A stretch of 64,000 bases of DNA from Nymphaea colorata (GCF_008831285.2 NC_045141.1:1614001-1678000), one strand, 5' to 3'. Positions 22,762-34,097 are shown, counted from the first letter of the stretch. Notes: generated from the letters alone by a model not told the origin. Numbers and translations are program-made.

Positions 22762-24175
22762 CTATATACATTAAAATATTGAATCAAAATAAAATTCTGA
22801 ACAAATAAAGCTCGTGTAAGCACACTAGCTATCCAAATACACTAATTTTTAAGTGGTGTAGATGCAGGCAAAAACCAAACAACCAGGAGAAGCACTAGAA
22901 AAGGGATGTGCAAATTCTTGGTGCTAATGATAAGTCATCATACAGCATCCACTAATACATAATGAGTTTTTCTGTGTTTTCAGGAATTTCTGTGTCCAAA
23001 AAATTAGTGTCAAAGCAGGACGTGAAAGCCAAGTGAAACTATCTGTTGACATAGCTTTGAAATGTGAACAACTTGGAAAAACTCTCAGATAAGCTTCAAT
23101 GTGGATGCATCAGACATCAAATGGCAATGAGATGGAGCAACTAGTTCACCCAAGAGTAAAAAATGGTGACTGAAATAGTATTAACTACCACTTCCAAATG
23201 GAAAGTGACAGAAGCACCTGAACTTTAAATACTGGTTGTGTGGAAATCTTGCAGAAAATAGCCTAATTGATTTTCAATAGAAAAGTAGAAAGAAAAATAA
23301 GTGACACGTTCACACGTGCCATTTACAAAGATTGCTCAATGGAATATGATTTCACATGATATTTACAATGTCTATGGATATAATGATTTACAAAGATGAT
23401 GTGAGGATCTTTGCATGTTATCTACATCCATATCTTAAAGGTTGCAACTTCATGCAACAAACTGATGTGACAACCAGATTCCCAATGATACTATCCCTAT
23501 AGTAGCAAAAGCTTGGCCGAATTCAATGAAGATGTTCACTTGATCTTGATCAGGAGGCATTGCCTGCCAATTCGTTCTTCTGCAAATACAATGAAGTCAT
23601 ACTTCACTCACCAATAATGATATAAAAGAAATTAGTAGCTTAACGTGCATGGTACAAGACATGCAATTATCTAAATTATGACATTATGTTCATATGCTTA
23701 TTTATAGCCAATCGGACCAAACCTGATATTCTGAATGATGATGTTATACAACATGCAGTAATAAGCTTTATGAAATCCAGGAGACCATTTTATTTTAGAT
23801 ATTTTCTTTGATAACTAGAGTCACTCACAACAACCAGCATTCACGCTGATAGTAACATATATTCAAGCTTGTTGAAGGTAAAAATTGATGCTGATGACAG
23901 AGGCTTGGTGTGATCACGTACCCTAAATCTGCAATAACAATGCTTACATTGTCCTGTGACTTTCGATCCTGAAAAACATAATTGAGCATTTGTCCAGTGA
24001 GAAAAGGGATGAAACATATGCATTATATGAACTCAATACTAGACATGTATGGTCAAGTACCAAGGCAGCAAGGGCCAGAGCTTAACAAGTGGACTGCAAG
24101 AGAAATGAAATGCAGGTCAGTCGTTGCTTAATATTTCAGCAGAAAATGGAAACCACCAAAATATTTGCCTGGACA
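22762..24175. other. Noncoding interior of the Pack-type element
   Basis: AT-rich sequence between the PPR and ABCG pieces. It may be captured intron DNA. I recognise no gene. Confidence 0.4.
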
Positions 24176-24479
24176 TCACCATGCGACACCTTTTCTCTCA
24201 GGACACCTGAAGCCCATAGATTCAAAGAACTCAAGTACATGCTCACGAGGACGGAGGACCATGGTATACAATATGCCCATCAAAGAGAAGAATGATGTCA
24301 TCAAAAAGATCATAAGTTTCTGGTGCTGGTTGCAGCAAAGAAATGGCAACTGTGGCTCCAATAATATGCACAAATTGTCTGATAGAGTCCACAATTTGGT
24401 ACGTGGTGGAGCTATCTAAACCAGTAGATATCTCGTCCATAAAGAGAGCTCTAGCTGGTCCGTCCAACCAGCATTTCTC
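24176..24479 (-). pseudogene. Captured exon of an ABCG/PDR transporter (Walker B region)
   Basis: After a TTCTTCCAG acceptor, the minus strand reads EMLVG, a small indel, then [60 protein letters not shown], and [34 protein letters not shown] is the Walker B/D-loop of the first nucleotide-binding domain of full-size plant ABCG (PDR) exporters. An indel near the start and loss of the frame after KGVA make it non-functional. Confidence 0.9.
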
Positions 24480-24597
24480 CTGGAAGAATAATCAATATGA
24501 GTTAACATAAATGCCTGAACTGTATTGCATGCTAAGTACTTGATCAGTATGCTGAAATGTATTTTAAACTAGCTCTATTTTCTCCACCTGTTGTCAC

Positions 24598-24690
24598 CCG
24601 TTTCTTCTGTCCCCCTGAAATTCCTCTGAACATTTCATTTCCAACCATGGTGTCAGCACATATGTAGCTCTCAAAGCAGCTTGGTTTTCA
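24598..24690 (-). pseudogene. Captured ABCG/PDR exon (ABC signature)
   Basis: The minus strand gives [20 protein letters not shown] then KRVTTG with a donor after it. [12 protein letters not shown] is the ABC signature that directly precedes [14 protein letters not shown] in PDR transporters, so this is the upstream neighbour exon of 24176-24479, with a short intron still between them. Upstream, the frame runs into an unrelated stretch whose shifted frame reads WADAETWFERQQREQEMKNL; it may be a third captured exon that I cannot identify. Confidence 0.85.
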
Positions 24691-25567
24691 GCTTCTAAGT
24701 TTTTCATCTCTTGCTCTCTTTGCTGGCGCTCGAACCAAGTTTCAGCATCTGCCCAAACTGAAAAAGCAAACACACATAAAACCTGGTATTTGGATCAAAC
24801 TATTCTCTGCATTGATTCAAACAATCTGTCATAACATTTCTTGCAAACACGATATCAAGAAGATGAAACATCATTGTCGTAGATTGACTACAGAAGATGG
24901 ACAGAGATCAGGAACAGAGCCACACACAGACACAGAGGATATTGTCAAACAATGAAGGAGCTAAGAACAGCAAACTTTCTTTACCATAGGAACGATCGTC
25001 ATAGTTCAGCCTGGGATATGTTTGCATTTAGGCTGCCAATCTAGAAAAGGAGACAATCACGATATCAAGAAAACACTGACGTAGGGCGGCAGCCGGCAGG
25101 AGCGCAGAGCACAGGCGGAGAAGAAGAGCACAAGCAGGGCGGCAGCAGCGCAGAGCACAGGCGGAGAAGAGAAGGAGAAGTCGGAGAAACCGAGAGAGGG
25201 AGAGTTGGAGTCAGAGAGAGGGAGACCGGAGAGGCGGAGAATGACAAAAAGAAGAGAGGCGGAGAACCGAAAAAAAGAAGAGAGGCGGAGAACGAAAAAA
25301 GAAACCCTAGCCCAAACTTTTTTCCCGCCTGATAAAAAGTGAGACAGCTGAACCGGTTTTTTTAAAACTGGTATGTTAATCGAGCCGAGTCGAGCTTTAA
25401 CGAGTCCACTAGAGTGAACTCGAGCTCGACTCGATTAGTTAAACGAGTTGACTCGTAAACTCGAGTTCAAATCGTTTAACTAATGAAGCAGCTCGTTTAA
25501 CTTACGAGTCGAGCTTAAACGAGTCGAGTTCGAGTAGCTCGACTCGTTGTGCAGCCCTAATGATAGC

Positions 25568-28500
25568 TTTACTTTGACCTTGAGCAAAGTAGAGTATGAT
25601 CAGATTCTATCTCAGCAGTCTCTCCCTACTACGAGATCTACAACTACTTTCACTGTTATAATCGATTCCACTTTATCTGCTGGTAGTATTACTCACAAAC
25701 CAGGTACCATGTGGATTGTTGATTCTCGTCTTCAAAATACTTTTGTAGTCAGCCTCATCTTTTTACTTCACTCCATGGATTCCTACAACCTCAGCATGTT
25801 AGGCCTGCTGACGAGCGGCTTTCTCCTATTATGGGATTTGGGGATGTGAAACTCTCTAGTTATGTTTCTATTTCACGTGTGTTATATGCCCCAGAATTTC
25901 CTGCTAATCTTCTATCTGTTACATAGCTGACGAATGATCTGCATTGCAGAGCTATATTTGATCATGGTTCATGTTCTTTTCTGGACTTGCAAGCTGGGAA
26001 GACAGTTGGTGGTAGCCATGAGCACAAAGGAGTTTACATACTGTCGGAACCAATGGAGATTGTGGCATCTACTTCTCTCTCAAAGCACCATGTACTAGTG
26101 GCATCTTCGACTGGGTCATCCATCATTGTCCAAACTTTGTAGTGTCTTTCCCAAGGTTCCAACATCTGAATCTTTTCAGTGTGAGGCCTGTCAATTAGGC
26201 AAACACACTAGAAGTAGTTTTCTTTTCAGTATGTGTCAGTCTATTTATGCTGTCTTTGATCTTATTCATGTCGATGTTTGGGGGCCTAGCCAGGTTGTAA
26301 GCTGGGCCAAGTTTAGGTATTATAGTGTCATTGTTGATGATTTTTCTTGTCTTAGTTGGGTATACTTGTTAAATGATAGGTCTGAAGTTATATGTGTTTT
26401 TCAAGACTTTTTGTTGAAATAAAAAGTCAGTTTGGTTTCATTGTCAAAAATATTCGCACCGATAATGCTCTTGAGTTGAAATCAAGTAATTTGCTACAAT
26501 TTTACTCTAAGTATGGAATTTGCCCTCAATTTATCTATCCTCATACTTCACAACAAAACGGCCCGAACGTAAACATTGTCAGTTACTTGATATGGCTCGC
26601 ACACTTATGTTACATAGCTTTGTTCCTGCACAATTCTGGGGTGATGCCATTCTCACTGCATGTTACTTAATTAACCGTCTTCTATCTTCTTCCATTGACA
26701 ATCAAATTCCTATTCAGCTCCTTTATACATATAGGCCCCTTTTTTCTCTTCCGCTGTTTTGTCCATGTCCTTGGCCCTACTAAAGACAAACTTGCTGCTC
26801 AATCGATTAATGTGTTTTTATTTGCTGCCCAAAGCACCAAAAGGGTTACACTTGTTTTGGCCCCCATACGAGTAACCAGTACATCGGTGCGAATGTTACA
26901 TTCTTTGAGTTACGCCCTTACTTTCAGTCGACTCCACCCTTGTCCGAAATGTCATCGCCTATTCCTTTACCTATTCCTCCATATCCCACTCAATTTGTTC
27001 CTTGTTAGTCTTCTCTAGGTTTCCACAGATTCCGTGATCCCCCACTGGTTTACACATGTTGACATGCTTTTGCTCATGACCGCCCACGGGTCTCTTTTCG
27101 AGATGTAAGTATACCTTATGTCACTGAGGATGCTTCTGAGATACCTTCTGATTACCTATTGCCTTGTGCAAAGGCAAACAACAGTGTACTCTTCATCCCA
27201 TCTCAGACTTTGTTTCTACTGATACTCTTGGTGGTAGCCTGCATCAGTTTGTGTCTGCATTGTCTACACATTCTGTTCCTTCTAGTTGCCAGCAGGCGTT
27301 AATTGACCCGAGATGGTGACAGGCTATGCAGGATGAAATGGATGCTTTGCTCCAATGGAAGACATGGGACTTGGTTGATTTTTCTCTTGGTTGTGATATC
27401 ATTGACTCCAATTAGGTCTTCACCATCAAGTACTTGTCTGATGGCTCAGTGGAGCATTATAAAGCTCGTCTCGTTGCAAAAGGGTATACACAAACATATG
27501 ATGTTGACTTCTTTGAGACTTTTTCTCTTGTGGCCAAGTTGGGGACCATACGCCTTATTGTTTCTATTGCTGTGCATTATGATTGGCCTTTATATCAACT
27601 ATATGTTAAAAATGCTTTTTTATATGGAGATCTTGATGAGATTGTATATATGCAATAACTTCCTAGCTTTGAGAGTCAGGGGGAGTATGAGAAGGTGTAT
27701 AGGTTGAAGAAGGCTATATATGGTTTGAAGCAAAGTCTGCATGCTTGTTTTTACAAATTTTCTGTTGTGTCATAGTGTGGGTTTAACAGATCTCAGCTAG
27801 ACCATTCGTTTTTCATCAAAAAAGGATCTAGAGGTATAGTTGTCTAGTGGTGTATGTAGACAATATTCTTCAAGCAGGAGATAGCACTACCGAAGGAGTT
27901 TCTCCAAAGACATTTTGTTACCAAGGATCTTGGCCGGCTACAGTATTTTCTTGGCATTGAGGTTGCTCTTAGTCATGAAGGTGTTGTGTTATCGCAGAGA
28001 AAGAATGTACTCGATCTTGTACATGACACATGAATGTTGGGAGCAAAACCTACAACTCTTCCTATGAACCCAAGAATACACCTCTATGATGATGATTTTG
28101 AAGGGGTAGATTCCCAATCTTACAGATCGCTGATTGGTAAGCTTCTATATGTGACTGTAATTCAGCTAAATATTGGTTTTGCTATGGAAAAACTAAGTCA
28201 GTTCATGAAAAGACCAAAAAAGGCACATTGGGATGCTGCAATGATGGTTGTCAAATATTTAAAGTCCTCCCTTGGCAAAGGTGTTTTTTTCAGAAAGGGT
28301 ACATCTCTTGATGTTGAAGCCTATAGTGATGCAGAATATGCAAGCTCTATTGATGATGGAAAGTCTACCATGGGGTTTTGTGTGTTTATGTGAGGAAATC
28401 TCATATCTTGGAGAAGCAAGAAACAAAATGTTGTTTCTAGATTTAGTGCGGAGTCAGAGTATCAAGCTATGGCACAAATTGTTGCAGAAATGACATGTTA

Positions 28501-28662
28501 CTTGAGTTGAGAGTCTTGGTATTCCTACTTCCATACCTATGAAGATGTTCCTGTGATAGCAGGACTGCCACTTACGTCGCAAATAACCATGTATTTCATG
28601 AGAGAACAAAACACATTGAAGTAGATTGTTGTTACATCATAGACATGGTCTAAGGAGGAGTC
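25568..28662 (+). pseudogene. Copia-2 Pol (protease, integrase, RT, RNase H), broken
   Basis: Frames with many stops carry a decayed protease (MWIVDSRLQNTF), the integrase zinc segment (SFQCEACQLGKHTRSS near 26180), the integrase core (LIHVDVWGPSQ, NIRTDNALELK, TSQQNGPERKH), RT ([20 protein letters not shown] near 27460; NAFLYGDLDEIVYMQ near 27610; VYVDNI near 27850), and the RT C-terminus with RNase H (YRSLIGKLLYVTV, YSDAEYASSIDDGKSTMGF). The order is that of Ty1/copia. Cut at 28667 by copia-3. Confidence 0.85.
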
Positions 28663-28667
28663 ATATC

Positions 28668-29004
28668 TATTAAACAATAATATTTTTGGATCTTCCATCT
28701 GGATCCAAAATCCAACACATTGAACAATGTCTCACGTCATTCTATGACCTTGTATTCTATGTTCTTGTAAGCTATGTTGCGGTATTCTATGTCCTTGTGA
28801 TATGTGAGAAGTCTCCTAGGATTCTGCGATTGAAGAGTCTCTTAGGATTCAACAATTGTAACTGATTGAGTATTATAAATATGGGCCATATAGACCATCC
28901 TGGTCACGGCCTCTTTTCCTCTGCCTTTCCTCGTCTCATTCTCTCTCTATCTTCCTGCATGAATACAGTTTTTAGTTACACATATTGGTGCCAGATTTCT
29001 ATCA
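28668..29004 (+). repeat. Copia-3 5' LTR
   Basis: 337 bp; matches 30031-30360 with scattered substitutions and small indels. Contains TATTATAAATATGG, a likely TATA region, at about 28871-28884. Confidence 0.9.
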
Positions 29005-29237
29005 TGGTATCAAAGCAAGGTTTCGCTGTCTCTACCTAACGGAACGCCCAAACAGGTCTGATCTGGTTAGAACTCTTTTCCCATCTTGTCTCTATCTTGA
29101 CTATTTACTTTTCTCTTGCGTAATTCTTGTCCTTTTATACAAACTTTCTTCTTGTTTGCCGAGGGGCACATCTTGTTATATCCTATATTGTTTTTCTCCC
29201 CTTATTTTCTACCTGTATACCCTTCTTTTATGCTCCC

Positions 29238-29901
29238 ATGGAAAACCTTTCGCATTTTGGTATGTCCTCAAATTTTCTTCCTCATCTTATTACCAAAAAA
29301 CTCAACCATGAAAATTATCTAACCTGGAAAAGGGCAGGTCATGCCTTTTGTAAGGAGTTAAGGCCTCTTTGGGCATCTATATGGTTCAACAACGGCTTCA
29401 CCAAAGTCTATTCTGCAAGAAATAGAAAATGAGGCAAGAGAGGTCATTGCTGTTCAAGAAAATAGCAACCCTGAACATGTTGTCTGGATGAGACGCGACC
29501 AAAGGCTGGTTGCATATATTCTGTCTACTTTATTACTTTCAGTTTTTGATGACTGTGCTGTAGAAGAATTATGGTAAACTCTTGTTGATACCTTTTCCCA
29601 AATATTAGAAGGAGAAATTATGTACTTAAAGAAAGAATTTCAGAATTTGAAGAAGGGTTCAACATCTATCATGGATTATTTGGGACATATTAGGGCTGTC
29701 GTAGACCAACTTGCTATCTCAGGGAATAACATTTCTGATAAAGAAAAGGTGCAACAAACCTTAAGTGGACTTAGGCATGATTATAATGCTTTTATTACAG
29801 CTCTTGAAGTCCTTCCTGTTTTGCCCTCCTTCAACGAATTACAAGGTAAACTCCTCCAACACGAAATGAATATGAAAAGAGTCATGGAAAGGACTAATTA
29901 A
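29238..29901 (+). pseudogene. Copia-3 Gag, broken
   Basis: MENLSHFGMSSNFLPHLITK then KLNHENYLTWKRAGH is the N-terminal gag pattern (KL..ENYLxWK). After stops, 29620-29901 continues LKKEFQNLKKGSTSIMDYLG then HIRAVVDQLAISG and SGLRHDYNAFITALE, the typical gag middle. No zinc knuckle or protease follows. Confidence 0.8.
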
Positions 29902-30030
29902 GGGAACTCCCAAAATGTGTTGGCCATGAATGTAAAGTTTGGAAAGAACCATGGATTGACAAAGTATCAGTTTTGGTTTTTGAAGAGCAAGCTATTCATG
30001 GTTCGAAACCATGCACAACTTGAGGGAGGG

Positions 30031-30360
30031 TGTTAAACAATAAGATTTTTGGATCTTCCATCTGGATCCAACATGTTGAACAATGTCTCATGTCATTCTA
30101 TGTCCTTGTACTTTACTTTCTCGTAAACTGTGTTGCGGTATTCTATGTCCTTGTGATATGTGAGAAGTCTCCTAGGATTCTGCGATTGAAGAGTCTCTTA
30201 GGATTCAACAAACGTAACTGATTGAGTATTATAAATATGGGCCATATAGACCATCCTGGCCACAACCTCTTTTCCTCAGCCTGTCATTGTCTCATTCTCT
30301 CTCTATCTTCCTGCATGAATACTATTTTTAGTTACACATATTGGTGTTAGATTTCTATCA
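30031..30360 (+). repeat. Copia-3 3' LTR
   Basis: 330 bp, starts TGTTAAACAATAAG and ends ATTTCTATCA, directly followed by the duplicated ATATC. Confidence 0.9.
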
Positions 30361-30493
30361 ATATCTACCATACATGTAGCTTCAGAAGAGCAAGCAATTG
30401 ATATTTTTACTAAAGTTTTACCTATTTTTGAGTTTTCTAGATGTTGTGACAGGCTGAGCATGATTAACATATATGCTCCAGCTCGAGGGGGAG

Positions 30494-30676
30494 TGTTGAA
30501 TAGTATTTACGTTAGGTGGTTCTTTGGAATATTAAATAGTTAGGAGCTTCTCTTTATTGTTATTTGTTTTCTTTTTGGACCTATTGTGTAATTGTTCAGT
30601 TTTACCGTAAGGGCAGATTAATGTTACTTTTTTTCACTGCTCTTTCTTTCTCTTCATACCTGTGACCAGCCTAACA
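30494..30676 (+). repeat. Copia-2 right LTR
   Basis: 183 bp, TGTTGAATAGTATTTACG... to CTAACA, following the GCTCGAGGGGGAG polypurine tract. It lacks about 20 bp found in the left LTR and differs at several bases. Confidence 0.9.
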
Positions 30677-30681
30677 GATAC

Positions 30682-31164
30682 TTGGTTATTTTTTTACTTT
30701 GAGGACATTCTATAGTAGTGTAGTTGGTAACCAGTTGGCCACAAATCCTTATGATTAATCTGTGCTTCGCCTGCATCTTAGACTTCTTATGACTATTGTA
30801 CTTGATAAGTCTGATATGTCCATCAGACTTCGCATAAGAAGTACTTTTTTTGATGTTTGATTGTTGTGACTTAGGAAAAAGAAAATTTATTCTGATAGGT
30901 GGACATTTTAACTCAATTATTTAAATCCAACTGTTGTAAAAATTGTGGGATGAAAGTTGCTCTTACAAACTGCAAAATGAAGTATGGGTGGCAATTAAGT
31001 ACATATTCTTATACGAGGTGTTGACAATATTATGTTTGTTGTTTTGTTCTTTGGAATAATATGTATTTGTTTTTTTCGTCTGTTAGCTGCATGCAGTAGA
31101 GAGTGTAGCACTCCTCGTGGTCGCTCTCTCTCTTGCTTTCCATAATTCTTTCTTGGCACTTCAG
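30682..31164 (+). other. End of intron 4
   Basis: Ordinary AT-rich intron DNA between copia-2 and exon 5. A pyrimidine-rich tract precedes the exon 5 acceptor. Confidence 0.6.
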
Positions 31165-31300
31165 GATCAAATACCACCTTTTCCATCTTCTGTTGCTCTA
31201 AAGTCTATTGAGTCTCAATTGGGCGCTCCCATTTCACAAATATTTGCTGATATTAGCCCAGAACCTATTGCAGCAGCATCATTAGGACAAGTATATAAAG
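31165..31300 (+). CDS. ABC1K-family protein, exon 5 (Ala-rich loop)
   Basis: Acceptor GGCACTTCAG, donor AAAG|GTTCGT. It encodes 45 codons plus one base (DQIPPFPSSVALKSIESQLG... ending ISPEPIAAASLGQVYK). AAASLGQ (from residue 199) is the A-rich loop that replaces the glycine-rich P-loop of canonical kinases in this family. It continues exon 4 directly (SKLQ | DQIPPFP), although a 16.4-kb copia nest lies between them. Confidence 0.95.
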
Positions 31301-31446
31301 GTTCGTGAAGAACATTATCCATCTCTCCAAAAAATTCTTTCCCGAAAATACTAGTATGTGTTGATGGCGTATTATTTGTACACTTTGGATGACAAATATA
31401 TCTGTCCATGATATACCTAACCGTCTGGTTCTTTGAACTCCTGTAG

Positions 31447-31604
31447 CTCATTTGTCTTCTGGAGAGCTTGTAGCTGTTAAGGTGCAGAGACCTGGCATGT
31501 CACTCTCCTTGACACTCGATGCCCTTCTGTTTCATATGATTGGTGGGCAATTAAAGCGATTCACAATGGCTCGAACAGATCTACTGGTTGCAGTAAATGA
31601 GATG
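31447..31604 (+). CDS. ABC1K-family protein, exon 6 (VAVK lysine)
   Basis: Acceptor CTCCTGTAG, donor GATG|GTGAGG. The two first bases complete an Ala codon with exon 5, followed by 52 codons (HLSSGELVAVKVQRPGMSL... LLVAVNEM). VAVK provides the nucleotide-binding lysine, residue 220 of the assembled protein. The intron between exons 5 and 6 is only 146 bp, in sharp contrast to its neighbours. Confidence 0.95.
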
Positions 31605-32092
31605 GTGAGGGTTGTTTAATTCTATTTCTTCATCTGCTTCTTTTCCCCAACTTTACTTGAGTGGCTAGGTTTCTTCTTTGTTTTAGTTTGCAATGAATAG
31701 CAGCTCTTATTTCTATTAAGAGCATTTTCTGATTCATACCGAACCTCTATCCTGCCTCTCCTTGATTTGATTTGAGCCATTCATTGTTGGCTTGTTTGTT
31801 ACATCTTTTGCTCTTGATTTAAGTCATGCGGGTATGTGTGATCTGGCGTGTTGGTATGCAGGTATGGCGACACCAGTATGTGGGTACAGCTTGGTATGGC
31901 TGTATTTTAAAACTTAAAAAATTATATTTTCAAACTTAGTTAGTGCTAGAATTATTACCTTGTTATCCCATATAGATGCTATTATCCTTAAAAATTAAGC
32001 AGAAAACCGATAGTTGAAATTAAGCAGATTTGTGTTGCCATACTCACCAAGAGGGTATCTATTGTTTTGAACTGTCTAATGAATGCCAGGTC

Positions 32093-32551
32093 CTAAGTCA
32101 CATGGGTACTTCAGTCAGGTCCACGTACCCGTGTCGCCGTACCGGTACCCAAAATGGGTACTTTGACACTTGGGTACCTATAGATCCAAACTGCTGAAGT
32201 GTATTTTGATTTAATTTTTTCCACCTTACTTTTAATTCTATTCTTTAGATGTGAAAATTCGATTGATGATCATGTTTGACTAGGGGGCTGCTGGGTTGTC
32301 CATATGTTTAAAGTTTTTCATAGGTTTCTTAAACACACTGCTGCAAGAACCGTTCATATATATTTTCTATATTATTTATTTGTTTATGTTGATGTATATT
32401 TTTTATTTTGATACATATTTTCTAAGTATTTCTTATTGTTTATATATATATACGGCCGTACCCCCGCACCTAAGTTTTTTGAAAATGGTCAGTACCTGTA
32501 CCCGCACCGGTACCCCCATCGGCACCCGTACCCCGTACCTATGTGACATAG
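32093..32551. mobile_element. hAT-type MITE, copy 2 (459 bp)
   Basis: Left end CTAAGTCACATGGGTAC; right end on the opposite strand CTATGTCACATAGGTACGGG; 15 of the first 17 bases agree. A perfect 8-bp duplication GCCAGGTC (32085-32092 and 32552-32559) flanks it. It is homologous to 11716-12169 in reverse orientation. It lies in the intron between exons 6 and 7. Open frames inside (a Tyr/Phe-rich peptide followed by Thr-Arg repeats) are shared by both copies only because they are copies. Confidence 0.9.
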
Positions 32552-32559
32552 GCCAGGTC

Positions 32560-33040
32560 AGGGTTTGGAATCATTGATAAGAAAATTGTTCACTATAAAT
32601 TTTAGGATTAAAATGAAAATTAATGATGATGTGCCATTGGACAACTCAACTCCCTACAGGTGGTTTATTCGACCTCTTGGTCATATGGCTATTTCGAGAT
32701 CAGGAACGGCACTTGCCATCAACATTGGAAGACAGTTTTCATCATGCTCTACCATCAGCTGATCTGTTTTCATATATTACATGGGGATCATCGTTATTTC
32801 TCAAAGAGTTCATGGTCTTCTAGCGAGGGGGAAGGGTGACCTTAATACTCACCATCTTAAGTACATATTTTCATTGAACCTGTTAATTGTTCCTATGGAT
32901 TTGCTGTATGGTAAAATGTTGAACCTATAGATGGGGCTGCTATATTGTTTGCATATCTTTGTCGAATTTGGATTAACTTAGCATCCTTGTTCTTTAATTT
33001 AGTTTTCATTCTTATATCTAGGTTTTCCCTGCCTGAGCAG
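32560..33040 (+). other. Intron 6, remainder
   Basis: AT-rich intron. A 200-base open stretch at 32623-32820 shows no recognisable domain, and I do not call it an exon. Confidence 0.5.
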
Positions 33041-33125
33041 GTGAGGCATATGTTTGAAGAGATTGATTACATCCTTGAGGCACAAAATGCAGATCGGTTT
33101 GCTGCCCTCTATGCTTGTTATCCAA
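33041..33125 (+). CDS. ABC1K-family protein, exon 7
   Basis: Acceptor CCTGAGCAG, donor CCAA|GTAAGT. It encodes 28 codons plus one base: VRHMFEEIDYILEAQNADRF then AALYACYP. EEIDYILEAQNA matches the family motif ExD...EAxNA, whose acidic residues take part in the ABC1 active site. The next exon is 15.8 kb downstream. Confidence 0.95.
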
Positions 33126-33829
33126 GTAAGTCCTTAACTTTCTGTTGTAGCATCTTTGACCTTTACTAAGCAGTTTGGTTTTGCCTCTGTACAGATGGAG
33201 ATAATATCTAAAGTTTAGTTTATATATTCACCATGATATCCATGTGAAGGATTAACATAGTAACAAGCCTTTATATATCATGCTAAATGGATCTTGTGCC
33301 TGGTAAAAGATATGATTACTTTTTACATTCACTACCACAATATAAATGAAAACTAAATGGTGTTTCTAAAGTTTTGGTATGTGCCCTAGGCTAAATGGTA
33401 ATGATTTCACTGATGCCATAGATATTGTGATATTTGTGAAAATATTGCGATGTTAACGAGAAAAAAAAAGCGAAATAGCACAAAAAAATCGTGATACTTT
33501 GAAAGAAATGGGAAAATATATTTATCATATTTTTTCACGTTATTTTCCCGATTTTCATGTTTTTTTTTTAAACATTAACGTCATCAAGTATTCGACTTTT
33601 AACTTAAAACTAAATTATTTTCATTATTTTTATTATCATTAAAAAATCATTTTTTTCCACTTTATCTTGTTTTATTTATGTTTTCTTATTAGTTTCTCAT
33701 TTCTCCATAGGCTAGGGTTGTACTCTATTGCTGAGTTCCTCAAATTGCACTTGATACTCCAAAACAGAGGTTTTCTGTTTGATCTTAGACAACTTCATGT
33801 AGGCTGAGGGCTCGAATTTTGACTAGCAA
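33126..33829 (+). other. Start of intron 7
   Basis: AT-rich intronic DNA with poly(T)/poly(A) runs near 33460-33660. No gene or delimited element seen. Confidence 0.6.
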
Positions 33830-34097
33830 CACCTCAACAAAGTGTTGCCAGTATGGTTTACCCTGTTGAGCAACCATCCAATCATACCATCGAATTGCAA
33901 CACTTTCTAGATGAACAGTCACATAACTCACACATTGATCCATGGGAATTGCTTGACATTCAAAATACTATGCAGCTTGAAAAATCCAATTGAGAGAATC
34001 CTCTCCAGAAAATCTTAATAACTCCATTTCTGGGGCCTTGAAAGAGCGGAAAATATCGTTTCTCCATTGAGTGTGGGAATTATTCCCTACCTAACAG
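33830..34097 (-). pseudogene. Gypsy-type Gag fragment, C-terminal part
   Basis: The minus strand gives FKAPEMELLRFSGEDSLNWI, then FQAA.YFECQAIPMDQCVSY and VTVHLESVAIRWYDWMVAQQ. This matches the retrotransposon gag domain pattern of plant Ty3/gypsy elements (F.GEDPxxWIFxAEQYF...FHLEG.A..WY.W). Stops are present. It is split from its N-terminal part (37057-37371) by the solo LTR at 34098-37051. Confidence 0.75.

Larger units (their letters stand above)
21791..25559. mobile_element. hAT-like element carrying captured host-gene exons (Pack-type)
   Basis: Left end TAGGGCTGAACACGAG and right end (opposite strand) TAGGGCTGCACAACGAG. The 8-bp duplication is ATGATAGC (21783-21790 and 25560-25567). 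The outer 200-300 bp at each side are dense with GAGCTCGA/GACTCG motifs, typical subterminal repeats. I see no transposase. Inside, on the minus strand, are an exon of a PPR gene (22292-22761) and two exons of an ABCG/PDR transporter gene (24176-24479 and about 24598-24690), with intron borders preserved. It also holds a GA-rich tandem stretch (25080-25310). It was inserted into copia-2 between gag and protease. Confidence 0.85.
28668..30360 (+). mobile_element. Copia-3: short gag-only copia element inside copia-2
   Basis: LTRs 28668-29004 (337 bp) and 30031-30360 (330 bp), TGTTAAACAATA... to ...ATTTCTATCA; the left copy begins TA instead of TG. The target duplication is ATATC (28663-28667 and 30361-30365). 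The primer site TGGTATCAAAGC is at 29005 and the polypurine tract TTGAGGGAGGG is just before 30031. The 1,026-bp interior encodes only a decayed gag and has no pol. Several LTR differences and stops show it is old. Confidence 0.9.
14283..30676 (+). mobile_element. Copia-2: old Ty1/copia element with four later insertions
   Basis: LTRs begin TGTTGAATAGTAT and end with TAACA. The left LTR is 14283-14421 plus 19668-19737 (split by copia-1) and the right LTR is 30494-30676. The target duplication is GATAC (14278-14282 and 30677-30681). The primer-binding site TGGTATTAGAGC follows the left LTR at 19738, and a GAGGGGGAG polypurine tract precedes the right LTR. Gag starts at 20853. Protease, integrase, RT and RNase H follow in broken frames. 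Insertions inside: copia-1, a ycf2 piece, a hAT-like element and copia-3. It is inactive and sits in the fourth ABC1K intron, in the sense direction. Confidence 0.9.

Noticed and set aside
32623-32823. Possible extra ABC1K exon between exons 6 and 7
   Set aside because: Exons 6 and 7 already join in phase with continuous family homology, and the peptide has no similarity to ABC1K.
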